The notes under the pieces were generated by a model. The model worked only from the letters and a program-made list of their open reading frames with translations. It ran no database searches and was not told where the DNA came from. A stretch of 64,000 bases of DNA from Methylobrevis albus (GTDB lineage Bacteria; Pseudomonadota; Alphaproteobacteria; Rhizobiales; Pleomorphomonadaceae). Positions 8,686 through 16,649 of the stretch are shown piece after piece. Each line of letters starts with the position of its first letter. Positions within the stretch are counted from its first letter, which is position 1. Made by a program: the position numbers and the translations under genes. The stretch is from positions 302,719 through 366,718 of the forward strand of contig NZ_JADZLT010000050.1 in NCBI RefSeq assembly GCF_015904235.1, read 5' to 3'.

Positions 8686-9378
8686 ATGGAAAAGGTGCTT
8701 CTGATCGATGACGACATCGAACTCACGACACTCCTGAAGGAGTACCTCGTCGAGGAAGGCTTCGACGTGGCGACCGCGGACGACGGCCGCACCGCGATCG
8801 GACTGGCGACGTCGAACGCCGTCGACATCGTCGTGCTCGACATCATGATGCCGCAGATGAACGGGATCGAACTGCTGCAGCGCATCCGGCGCTCGAGCAC
8901 CGTGCCGGTGCTGATGCTGACCGCGAAGGGCGACGACGCCGACCGGATCGCCGGCCTCAATCTCGGCGCCGACGACTACGTGTCGAAGCCGTGCTCGCCG
9001 GGCGAACTCGCGGCCCGCCTGCGCGCGATCCTCCGCCGGGTCGGCCGGATCGGCGGGGGCGTCGTTGCCGACGTGATCGAGGCCGGCAAGCTGACGATGT
9101 TCCCGGGCAGCCGGGCGGCGCAGTGGGGTGGCAAGCCGCTCGAGCTCACCGGCACCGAGTTCAGCCTGCTCGAAGTGCTCGCCCGCAACGTCGGCCAACT
9201 CGTCTCAAAGCAGGATATCTCCAGGCAGGCCTTCGGCAGGTCGCTGGCGCCGTTCGACCGGCGCATCGACGTGCACATCAGCAGCGTCCGCCAGAAGCTC
9301 GGCACGCGCGAGGACGGCCATTCCTGGATCCAGTCGGTGCGAGGACAGGGCTACCAGCTCCTGCATGACCGCGAATGA
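8686..9378 (+). CDS. OmpR/CpxR-family response regulator
   Basis: A 230-residue two-component response regulator. The receiver domain holds the acidic pocket IDDD (residues 7-10), the phosphoacceptor Asp52 (VVLDIMMP) and the conserved Lys in DYVSKPCSP. A winged-helix DNA-binding domain follows with FSLLEVLARNVGQLVSKQDI and the recognition segment RRIDVHISSVRQKLG. I prefer the ATG at 8686 (MEKVLLIDDD) to an upstream TTG. The gene overlaps the sensor kinase gene by ATGA. It is divergent from the efflux operon and is the obvious candidate regulator of it. Confidence 0.94.
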   Translation: MEKVLLIDDDIELTTLLKEYLVEEGFDVATADDGRTAIGLATSNAVDIVVLDIMMPQMNGIELLQRIRRSSTVPVLMLTAKGDDADRIAGLNLGADDYVSKPCSPGELAARLRAILRRVGRIGGGVVADVIEAGKLTMFPGSRAAQWGGKPLELTGTEFSLLEVLARNVGQLVSKQDISRQAFGRSLAPFDRRIDVHISSVRQKLGTREDGHSWIQSVRGQGYQLLHDRE

Positions 9379-10703
9379 AGCGTTTGTTCTGGAAGTTCTT
9401 CTTCATCATCTGGCTGACGATGGCGACGTCGATCGGGGTGCTGTTTGCGGCATCGGCCATGTTGCAGATCACGCCGCACACGCGTGACGTCGAGCGCGCC
9501 AGGCAGGACTTCGCGCTCGACACAGCCGCGGGGCTGCTCGCGCACGCCGGCCGCGACGCTGCCCTGGCGTTCGTGGCGGAGGCCGCGCGGGGCGATGTCC
9601 CGATCGATCTTTCGGTTTCCCCGATCGAGCCGTTCGAAGCATGCTCGGCCGGAACGAGCGATGACGAGAGGACCATCGCAGCCGGTGACGCCTGCTTCCG
9701 CATCACGCTGCATCACGATGCGCCGAGCCTCGCCGTGACGATCTGGCCGATGATCGCGCCGGGGCTGTCGGTCCTGCTCGCCGCCGCCGCCGCGGCCTAC
9801 TGGCTGGCGCGCTATCTCATCCGGCCCGTCGCCCACCTGCGCGGTGGCCTCGCGGCCCTTGCGAGTGGGCGCTTCGATGTCCGGATCGGCGACCGGATGG
9901 ACGGGCGCAAGGACGAGGTCGCCGCGCTCGCGCATGATTTCGACGCGAGTGCGACGCGCCTCGCCGAACTGCAGCGGACCCAGCAACGGCTGTTTCACGA
10001 CGTGTCGCACGAACTGCGTTCGCCGCTCTCTCGCCTGCAGGCCGCGATCGGCGTGCTGCAGCAGAACCCGGCCAGGCTCGGCGGCATGATGGACCGCATG
10101 GTGCGGGAGGTCGAACGCATCGACGGGCTGGTCGGCGAGATCCTGACCCTCGCCCGCCTGACCGACCGGTCGCAGGACGGGCCGGACGTCCAGACCCTCG
10201 ACGTCATCGACCTGCTGAACGACATCGTCACCGACGCCGCGTTCGAAGCGCAGGCGCGCAAGATCCGTGTGGTGCACGAAGGCACCGCCAGTTTCGTCGC
10301 CGACGTCAACGGCGAGTTGATCTACCGCGCGCTGGAGAACGTCATCCGCAACGCCGTCAAGTACACGGCCGACGGCTCGGACGTTTCGGTTCGCTCCCTG
10401 ATCGAGGACGACGCCCTGCATATCCTCGTCGCCGACCAGGGCCCGGGCGTGGCGGCCTCGGAACTCGACCAGATCTTCCAGCCGTTTTCGCGCGGCGAGA
10501 ACGCCGGCACCGGCAGCGGTTATGGCCTCGGGCTCGCGATCGCCAAGCAGGCGGTCGAATGGCACGGTGGCCGGGTCGCGGCCTCGGCGGCAGCGAGCGG
10601 CGGGTTGGTCGTTTCGATCTCGATCCCCAGCCTTGCCCGTGGCAGCCGTCCCGGCAGCCGGCCGACGACGCCCGCGTCGCATCGCTCGGGTCCGGTTGCA
10701 TGA
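9375..10703 (+). CDS. CpxA-type sensor histidine kinase
   Basis: A 442-residue inner-membrane sensor kinase, partner of the preceding response regulator with which it shares a 4-base ATGA overlap. TM1 is at about residues 5-30, a periplasmic loop of about 90 residues follows, TM2 lies at about 125-147, then HAMP, the H-box FHDVSHELRSPL (His212), an N-box (ENVIRNAVKYT), DQGPGV and a G-box (GSGYGLGLAIAKQ). The sensor loop contains two cysteines (Cys90 and Cys107) that could form a disulfide. The arginine-rich C-terminal tail after the G2 region is atypical and unconserved in appearance. Confidence 0.93.
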   Translation: MKRLFWKFFFIIWLTMATSIGVLFAASAMLQITPHTRDVERARQDFALDTAAGLLAHAGRDAALAFVAEAARGDVPIDLSVSPIEPFEACSAGTSDDERTIAAGDACFRITLHHDAPSLAVTIWPMIAPGLSVLLAAAAAAYWLARYLIRPVAHLRGGLAALASGRFDVRIGDRMDGRKDEVAALAHDFDASATRLAELQRTQQRLFHDVSHELRSPLSRLQAAIGVLQQNPARLGGMMDRMVREVERIDGLVGEILTLARLTDRSQDGPDVQTLDVIDLLNDIVTDAAFEAQARKIRVVHEGTASFVADVNGELIYRALENVIRNAVKYTADGSDVSVRSLIEDDALHILVADQGPGVAASELDQIFQPFSRGENAGTGSGYGLGLAIAKQAVEWHGGRVAASAAASGGLVVSISIPSLARGSRPGSRPTTPASHRSGPVA

Positions 10704-10785
10704 CGCGCAGGCCGGCGATCCCAGTCGCGTTCCGCTGAAAGCTGTTGCGGTTCGCCGACGGTGTGCCCCCGCGCGCGGATCCGCG

Positions 10786-10977
10786 TCAGGCGCGGATGTT
10801 CTGGTTCCCGCTGGGGTTCGGTGCGATGGAGAGTGACCGCTGTCGGCGCAAGGCTACCTGCAACTTTTCCGCGAGATCGAACAGGGCCACGGGGATTTTC
10901 TCGGCCTCGCGCTGCTCGAGGACCTCGGCCGCATCCGATCCGGGATCGCTCTCGTCGAGGAAGATGGTCGCTGTCAT
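10786..10977 (-). CDS. Small hypothetical protein
   Basis: A possible 63-residue protein starting at the ATG at 10977, preceded by AGGA with about 7 bases spacing on the minus strand. The sequence (MTATIFLDESDPGSDAAEVL, then an amphipathic EKIPVALFDLAEKLQVAL helix) reads like a real small cytosolic protein rather than a shadow frame, but I do not recognise a family. It converges on the sensor kinase gene. The longer in-frame extension to 11490 looks non-coding. Confidence 0.4.
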   Translation of the reverse strand: MTATIFLDESDPGSDAAEVLEQREAEKIPVALFDLAEKLQVALRRQRSLSIAPNPSGNQNIRA

Positions 10978-11515
10978 GTTCCGTTTCCTGCAGGCGACCT
11001 GCCGCAGCCGCCGCTTCACTCTGGAAAGACAACCGAGATTAACATTTGTTGCCTCGGCCGCAGCATCGCCTTGCAGAAATTCGGCGCCAGCGGGCCGTGC
11101 GCCACAGGGAAAGGCCGCCGGCCGCCTACTCGGCCGGCCGCGCGCCCACCGACAGTCTGGCGCCGGCAAGGGCGAGCAGATCCATGACCTGACGAAACCG
11201 GCCGCCGGCCATGACCTGGCAGCGGAGATCCGCACCGGCGGGATCGTCGAGGCCGGAGAGCAGGTGATGCCATGGCGGCGCGACAACGTGATCAGGGTGA
11301 GCAGGATCAGCTTGTCCAAGAGCAACTCACCGAACGGCAGGAGCTGCAGCAGGAGATTCAGCATGGCCTGCTGCAAAAAAATGCGGTCAGCGGTTGAGAT
11401 CTGATGGTGAGCCACGCCAGAGAACGTGATGGACGAGGATAAAGCCGTCCGCCTTCTGAATGCCGATTGCTGCTGCAATCCGACAAGCATTAGGGGGCGC
11501 GCGACACCTAGCCGA
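10978..11515. other. Intergenic stretch with degraded coding traces
   Basis: This 538-base gap carries no gene I can support. On the minus strand an open frame from 11326 down to a TAG at 11126 reads like the end of a real protein (SGLDDPAGADLRCQVMAGG ... SVGARPAE) but has no good start. On the plus strand 11272-11397 encodes a 41-residue charged, Gln/Glu-rich helix (MAARQRDQGEQDQLVQEQ) without a clear ribosome site. These may be remnants of decayed genes. No terminator with a T-run was seen. Confidence 0.3.
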
Positions 11516-11965
11516 CTAGGTTACGCTTCTCTTGCTGATGAGGCGCTGCAACGCGCCGACCGCAACGCGGTACCCATCCGGTCCTAGCCCTGCAATGACG
11601 GCTGTTGCGACTTTCGATACCAGCGAGTTGTGGTAGACGGCCTCGCGTCGGTGGATATTGGAGATGTGCAGCTCGATGATCGGACCGGGAAACATCTTCA
11701 GTGCGTCCATGATCGGCACAGAGGTGAATGTCAGGCCCGCCGGATTGATGATGATGCCCGCGGCCGGCCGATCGATCGCATCGTGGATCCAGTCGATCAG
11801 CTCGTATTCCCGATTGGATTGATGAAAAACGATTTCAGTCTCTCCGCCAGTCTGGCGGCATAAGGCTTCGACTTCACCCAACGTCGTGTGGCCGTAGATT
11901 TCCGGCTCGCGCTTGCCTAGTCGATTGAGGTTTGGTCCGTTCAGGACGTAGATCGGTTGTGTCAT
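11516..11965 (-). CDS. aroQ: Type II 3-dehydroquinate dehydratase
   Basis: A 149-residue type II dehydroquinase, a dodecameric cytosolic enzyme that interconverts 3-dehydroquinate and 3-dehydroshikimate. It has the family start VLNGPNLNRLGKREPEIYG with catalytic Tyr24 and the conserved Arg, then Asn74 (INPAG), His100 (IELHISNIHRRE) and Arg107. The residue that is normally His in the N-P-x-G-x-T-H-T-S motif is Phe80 here (NPAGLTFTSV). The gene closes the TRAP operon 17 bases after dctM, so it probably serves catabolism of an imported quinate/shikimate-like acid rather than the biosynthetic pathway. ATG at 11965 was chosen over a TTG nine bases earlier. Confidence 0.9.
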   Translation of the reverse strand: MTQPIYVLNGPNLNRLGKREPEIYGHTTLGEVEALCRQTGGETEIVFHQSNREYELIDWIHDAIDRPAAGIIINPAGLTFTSVPIMDALKMFPGPIIELHISNIHRREAVYHNSLVSKVATAVIAGLGPDGYRVAVGALQRLISKRSVT

Positions 11966-11982
11966 CGCGGTCAACTTTGCGA

Positions 11983-13284
11983 TTAGCCGGAATAGCCGAA
12001 CAGGCGCGGCAGGAAGAGGACGATGTCCGGCACGAAGGTGAAGAGCGCAAGAGCCGCCAGCATTGCAAGGAGGAACGGCGTCACGTCACGCACCAACTCG
12101 CGCATCGATACCTGGGCGATGTTCGTCATGATGAACAGCAGAAGGCCGTAGGGCGGCGTTATCAGCCCGATCATGATGTTGATGACCACGACAATGCCGA
12201 AATGCACCATATCGATGCCGAGTGCCTGCGCCGTCGGAACGAGCACCGGGATGACGATGAGCAGGATCGTGGTGCCTTCCAGAAGGCAGCCGAGAATGAG
12301 CAGTAATATATTGACGATGATCAGGAACATCACCGGCGACAGATCGTAACCCTGCAGGAATACCGAGAGAGTGCGAGGGATATTCTCAACCGTGACCACA
12401 TAGTTGAAGACCAGTGCGCCTGCGATCAGCATGCCGATCGAGGCGGTCGTGCGTGCGCTCCGCAGAACCGAGCGATAGGTGTCGGCCCAGCTGATCGATC
12501 TGTAGACCACAATCGAAACGACGAAAGCGTACGCGGCTGCCACGGCTGCGGCTTCGGTTGGCGTCATGATGCCTGAGTAGATGCCGCCAAGGAGGACCAC
12601 CGGGAGCATCAACGCAGGAAAAGCCTCCCAGGTGATGCGCGGTATCTCACGCAGCGGCACCGGCTTCTCGACGGGGAAGTTTCGTCGGCGCGCCATCCAG
12701 GCGACGATGCTCATCTGCGCAAGGCCCATGATGAGCCCGGGGATCATGCCGGCCAGGAAAAGATAGCCGATCGAGGCATCCGAGACGAGCGCGTAGAGCA
12801 CCATCGGAATCGAGGGCGGAATAATCGGACCGATAACCGCGGTCGCGGCCGTCAATGCACCCGCGAAGCTCGCCGGGTATTTGTTTCCCGCGGTCATCAT
12901 CGTCTGCATCATCTTGCCGGTGCCGGCGGCATCGGCGATGGCCGAACCCGACATGCCCGCGAAGATGATCGATTGCACCACGTTGATCTGGGCGAGACCG
13001 CCACGAAACCGACCCACGATCGCATTGCAGAAGCCGAGCAGGCGCTGCGTCATGGAGCCCGAATTCATGAGTTCGGCGGCAAGGATGAAGAGCGGCACGG
13101 CCAGAAGAATGTAGCTCGTGTACATGCCGTTGAGGAGCTGTTCGGCCGCCGTGCCCATGTCCAGCCCGGCCGCGTAGAGATACAGGATCGAGGCGACGAT
13201 CATCGAGTGTCCGATCGGCAGCCCGAGCAGGCTGAGACCGACAATCGCCGCGATGCAGAGCGTAAACGGATCGGTGAGGCTCAT
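11983..13284 (-). CDS. dctM: TRAP transporter large permease (DctM)
   Basis: A 433-residue, about 12-helix membrane subunit that performs the sodium-coupled transport step of a tripartite ATP-independent periplasmic transporter. Family segments include IGHSMIVASILYLY, LFILAAELMNSG, GSAIADAAGTGKMM, IGPIIPPSIPMVLYAL and the late LITPPYGLLLFI. The ATG at 13284 overlaps the dctQ stop (ATGA). The substrate is set by DctP; the neighbouring aroQ suggests a cyclic hydroxy-acid. Confidence 0.95.
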   Translation of the reverse strand: MSLTDPFTLCIAAIVGLSLLGLPIGHSMIVASILYLYAAGLDMGTAAEQLLNGMYTSYILLAVPLFILAAELMNSGSMTQRLLGFCNAIVGRFRGGLAQINVVQSIIFAGMSGSAIADAAGTGKMMQTMMTAGNKYPASFAGALTAATAVIGPIIPPSIPMVLYALVSDASIGYLFLAGMIPGLIMGLAQMSIVAWMARRRNFPVEKPVPLREIPRITWEAFPALMLPVVLLGGIYSGIMTPTEAAAVAAAYAFVVSIVVYRSISWADTYRSVLRSARTTASIGMLIAGALVFNYVVTVENIPRTLSVFLQGYDLSPVMFLIIVNILLLILGCLLEGTTILLIVIPVLVPTAQALGIDMVHFGIVVVINIMIGLITPPYGLLLFIMTNIAQVSMRELVRDVTPFLLAMLAALALFTFVPDIVLFLPRLFGYSG

Positions 13285-13793
13285 ACGCCCGAACTCGCCT
13301 TGGTCGGATCGAACTGCTCCGGTGTTCGGCCGAACAGTGCTTTCCACAAGATGATTGCGTAACGAACGATCACGGCGACCGCGAAGATGACGTAGATCGA
13401 GAACAGGTAGTCGAAGCGGATCTTGAGATAGGCGGTCGACTGCACCTTCATGAAGGTCACATAGTCCCAGACGGCCGGCAGCGACATCAGGTAGACGCCC
13501 AGCAGAATGATGGCCGTGATTGCAGCCAGGACGCGGCGTCTGCCGACTGACACGCCGCCATAGATGAGGTCGAAGCGGATCTCCTCATCTTCGCGCACCA
13601 CGAAGGCGGCGCCCCAAAGGACGAGCCACAGCCACATGATGACCGTCAGCTCGGAGGTCCAGCCGATCGGAAAGTTCAGGAGATAACGAAAGGCGATCTG
13701 CGCGACGAAGGCGAGGAACATGACCGCCAGCATCAGGGCGAGGATGTTCTCGGCACGCCTGTAGAGCCAGTGTCCGATCTGCGCCAGACGCAT
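13281..13793 (-). CDS. dctQ: TRAP transporter small permease (DctQ)
   Basis: A 170-residue four-helix membrane protein, the small subunit of the TRAP transporter. The segments ALMLAVMFLAFVAQIAFRYL and GWTSELTVIMWLWLVLWGAAF with the following REDEEIRFDL are typical. It lies between dctP and dctM and overlaps dctM by four bases. A perfect stem-loop precedes it. Confidence 0.92.
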   Translation of the reverse strand: MRLAQIGHWLYRRAENILALMLAVMFLAFVAQIAFRYLLNFPIGWTSELTVIMWLWLVLWGAAFVVREDEEIRFDLIYGGVSVGRRRVLAAITAIILLGVYLMSLPAVWDYVTFMKVQSTAYLKIRFDYLFSIYVIFAVAVIVRYAIILWKALFGRTPEQFDPTKASSGV

Positions 13794-13819
13794 GACGATG
13801 CTCTCCGCTCGGTGGAGGA

Positions 13820-13845
13820 AGGCGGCCTGCCGTTGCAGGCCGCCT
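13820..13845 (-). promoter_or_regulatory. Intercistronic stem-loop, dctP-dctQ
   Basis: An 11-bp perfect stem (13820-13830 with 13835-13845) with a four-base CGTT loop lies between dctP and dctQ. There is no T-run, so it is more likely an mRNA-stabilising or partial-attenuation element. Such hairpins commonly let the periplasmic binding protein be made in excess over its membrane partners. Confidence 0.6.
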
Positions 13846-13862
13846 CCGAGGATCAGCCTGGC

Positions 13863-14852
13863 TCACATGGCGTTGATGGTGTCGACCATGCCTTCGGGCC
13901 AGCTCTCGGCGAGTGCGGATTCGAGATACATCTTCTGCGCATACTCTCGGAAGGCATCGAGGTTCGGCTCGTAGACCTCGAGGCCCTGTTCTTTGAAGGA
14001 CGCAACGAGTTCTGCTTCCCGCTTCAGATGCTCGGCCTGGCTCCAGTCGATCGCATTGTCGGCTGCGGTCTGCACCGCTTCCTGCTGTTCAGGCGACAGA
14101 TCGTTCCAGGTGTCGAGCGAGATCGTCAGGAGATCGAAGCCGACGAGGTGGGAGGTCAGCACGATCTGTGACATCACCTCGAAGAACTTCATGTTCTGGA
14201 CGTTCGGAAGCGGGTTGTCCTGACCGTCGATCGCGCCGGTCTGCAGGCCGGTGTAAACCTCGGCATAGGCCATCGGGGTCGGATTGGCGCCGAGCGCCTG
14301 GCCAAGGAACTGCCATGCGTCACCGCCGGGCATGCGCAGCTTGATGCCGGACATGTCTGCGGGGGTCTCGATCTTGCCCTCCGTGCGCAAGCCAACCTGC
14401 CGAGCCCCGAAATAGGTGGGGCCCAGGATTTTGACCGACAGCTGATCCTCGACCAGCTTTTTCATTTCTTCGCCTGCCTCGCTGGCGAAGAACTTGCGCA
14501 GGTGGTCGGCGTCGCGGAAGAGATAGGCCGAGGTGAGGATCGACCATGCCGGAATCTGGTTGGAGATGTCCTGCGGCGCGATATTGCCCATTTCGAGATT
14601 GCCACGCTGAAGCGCGACAAGTTCGGTGCCTTGTTTGAAGAGGTTTCCGCCGTAATAGCCTTCGAAGGAGAATCCGTCGCCGATCTCCTCGACGAATTTC
14701 TTCATCATCTCGGCGCGAATGTCCTGTTCGGAGAAGACGGCCGAGAAGCGGAGCTGCACCGGATCCTGGGCGAGCGCCGGGACGCTAACCGCCGCCGACA
14801 ACAGCAGAGCCCCGGCGGCCAGGATCGAGCGACGTGTCAGTGAAGCAAGCAT
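13863..14852 (-). CDS. dctP: TRAP transporter substrate-binding protein (DctP)
   Basis: A 329-residue periplasmic solute receptor of the DctP family and first gene of the TRAP operon. A signal peptide ends near SVPALAQ (about residue 29). The core contains the family segment GIKLRMPGGDAWQFLGQALG, whose Arg binds the substrate carboxylate, and AYAEVYTGLQTGAIDGQDNP. The ligand is therefore an organic acid of unknown identity. Transcription starts in the divergent region shared with the GntR genes. Confidence 0.94.
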   Translation of the reverse strand: MLASLTRRSILAAGALLLSAAVSVPALAQDPVQLRFSAVFSEQDIRAEMMKKFVEEIGDGFSFEGYYGGNLFKQGTELVALQRGNLEMGNIAPQDISNQIPAWSILTSAYLFRDADHLRKFFASEAGEEMKKLVEDQLSVKILGPTYFGARQVGLRTEGKIETPADMSGIKLRMPGGDAWQFLGQALGANPTPMAYAEVYTGLQTGAIDGQDNPLPNVQNMKFFEVMSQIVLTSHLVGFDLLTISLDTWNDLSPEQQEAVQTAADNAIDWSQAEHLKREAELVASFKEQGLEVYEPNLDAFREYAQKMYLESALAESWPEGMVDTINAM

Positions 14853-14963
14853 GGAGATCCTCCCAATGAATTTTTTTTACCCCGCCATTCAGCTCGTGCC
14901 GGGGACCTGTGCATTTCATGCCACTCGATAAAACGCCTTTCAATAGGCGACATCAATTTCATA

Positions 14964-14983
14964 TGAGATTTTCGGTTTTCTCA
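14964..14983. promoter_or_regulatory. Inverted repeat in dctP/gntR divergent region
   Basis: TGAGA at 14964 and TCTCA at 14979 form an inverted repeat centred on an A/T-rich ten-base core in the 217-base gap between the divergent TRAP and GntR genes. Spacing and size suit a dimeric GntR-family repressor. Binding is inferred from position only. Confidence 0.4.
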
Positions 14984-15069
14984 ATTTAGAAATCGACTGC
15001 GCTGTCGGCATCTTGCCTACTGGTTCGGGCTCGGGCAGATGATGAGCCGCCGCGGCAGGAGACAGACGG

Positions 15070-15741
15070 GTGGACGCGCTGGATCACGAACAGGAAACAG
15101 CTGGGGAAGTCACGTTCCGCCGGATCCGCGCCGACATCATCTTTGGGCGATTGGCGCCTGGTGAGCGGCTGCGGCTGGAGCGTCTACGCGGTGAATACAA
15201 CACGAGCGTCAGCACCTTGCGTGAGGTGCTCAGCAGGCTGTCCTCGGAAGGCCTGGTGACGGCGGAAGGCCAGCGCGGATTTGAGGTCGCGCCGATCTCG
15301 GTCGAGAACTTCCGACAGGTGGCAGCAATGCGGAGCCTTCTGGAAGGGCATGCGCTCAAAGGCTCCTTCGCCGCCGGCGACATCGAGTGGGAAGGGCGCG
15401 TGGTGGCCGCCTATCACAAGCTGTCGCGGATGGAATCGAGAATGCTGGCCGGCGATGCCGACCAGACGATGGCTTGGAAGCACTACGACCGGGAATTCCA
15501 CCACGCATTGATCTCGGCGTGTGGGTCGCGCGCGCTTCTCGAGACACATGGCGCCATCTTCGACAAGTTCTTGCGCTATCAGGTGCTGGCAGTTCTGTTT
15601 CGTGGCGCGGAAGCGGCCGACGAACACAAAACGCTATTGGAATGCGCGTTGGCTCGGGACGCGCAGACAGCCTTGGCAATCCTGGACCGCCACATCGTGG
15701 TCTGCGTCGATTACACGGTTGCCAATGGCCTGCTGACCTGA
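15070..15741 (+). CDS. GntR-family regulator, FCD subfamily (copy 1)
   Basis: A 223-residue transcription factor with an N-terminal winged helix (RADIIFGRLAPGERLRLERL ... STLREVLSRLSSEGLV) and an all-helical FCD ligand domain with the Asp/His metal-site pattern (YDREFHHALISACGS and DRHI near the end). The start is a GTG at 15070 preceded by AGGAGA. It is divergent from the TRAP operon and most likely regulates it in response to the imported acid. Copy 2 begins 83 bases after this stop, is exactly the same length and about 60% identical by hand alignment. Confidence 0.9.
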   Translation: MDALDHEQETAGEVTFRRIRADIIFGRLAPGERLRLERLRGEYNTSVSTLREVLSRLSSEGLVTAEGQRGFEVAPISVENFRQVAAMRSLLEGHALKGSFAAGDIEWEGRVVAAYHKLSRMESRMLAGDADQTMAWKHYDREFHHALISACGSRALLETHGAIFDKFLRYQVLAVLFRGAEAADEHKTLLECALARDAQTALAILDRHIVVCVDYTVANGLLT

Positions 15742-15824
15742 AGCGCATCCTGTCGCTGTTGAATTCGCTTCCGACCTCAGGCAGCGTCGCCCGACATTGC
15801 GATCTTTTCCACACGAGGGCCAAA

Positions 15825-16496
15825 ATGGCGGATGTGATGGCCCAAGCCGAAACCATCGGAGATAATGCATATCGCCGGATACGTTCGGACATCATCTTCG
15901 GACGCATCGCTCCGAGCCAGAAGCTGCGGCTCGATCGCCTGAGAGAGACCTACGGCGCCAGTGTCAGCACGTTGCGAGAAATTCTCAACCGGCTGACGTC
16001 CGAGGGCCTCGTCGTCGCGGAAGGTCAGCGCGGTTTCGAGGCGGCGCCGGTGTCGGTCCACAATCTGCGTGAGATCGCCGCGCTACGGCTGCTGCTCGAA
16101 GGCTTTGCCCTCGAGCAATCTTTTGCGGCGGGCGACGTCGAATGGGAAGGGCGCGTGGTTTCAGCCCACCACAAGCTGGCGGCGCTGGAACAACGGATGC
16201 GCGACGGCGACATGAGCCAAACAGAATTGTGGAAGCGGTACGACTGGGAGTTCCATCAGGCGTTGATCTCGGCCTGCGGCTCGAAGGTCCTGACGGATAC
16301 CCATGCCGCGGTCTTCGACAAATATCTCCGCTACCAGATGATCGCGCTTTCGTTCCGCGGCGACATCGCAGCGCGCGAGCATCAGGTCATGCTCAATGCG
16401 GCCCTGGCACGAGACGCCGCCACAGCCAAGCAGACGCTGGAGCGGCATGTCAGTGGCGGAGTGGAACATGCACTTGCGACCGGAACCATCAAATAG
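15825..16496 (+). CDS. GntR-family regulator, FCD subfamily (copy 2)
   Basis: A 223-residue paralogue of the preceding regulator. It aligns without gaps, and I count about 134 identical positions of 223. The winged helix (SDIIFGRIAPSQKLRLDRL) and FCD core (AAGDVEWEGRVVSAHHKLAA, YDWEFHQALISACGS) are intact, so both copies appear functional. I chose the ATG at 15825 (MADVMAQAET); the in-frame extension upstream overlaps copy 1 and is artefactual. Divergence is greatest at the termini and around residues 204-223, consistent with different effectors or heterodimerisation. Confidence 0.9.
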   Translation: MADVMAQAETIGDNAYRRIRSDIIFGRIAPSQKLRLDRLRETYGASVSTLREILNRLTSEGLVVAEGQRGFEAAPVSVHNLREIAALRLLLEGFALEQSFAAGDVEWEGRVVSAHHKLAALEQRMRDGDMSQTELWKRYDWEFHQALISACGSKVLTDTHAAVFDKYLRYQMIALSFRGDIAAREHQVMLNAALARDAATAKQTLERHVSGGVEHALATGTIK

Positions 16497-16649
16497 TGAT
16501 CAGCTGTCCGACGGCCGATGATTCAACTTTGAATATCCCGGACTGAATACATGATGCCTGTTTCTGGCTCATCTCCGATGAGGCGTTCAGTTCAGATGAT
16601 TTCTTCGCTCGCAATACTTGGGACCGTCACCAGTGCCTATCTTGCCCGT

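Noticed and set aside
11272..11397. 41-residue plus-strand coiled-coil ORF
   Set aside because: No convincing ribosome site or homologue recognised; noted only in the intergenic entry.
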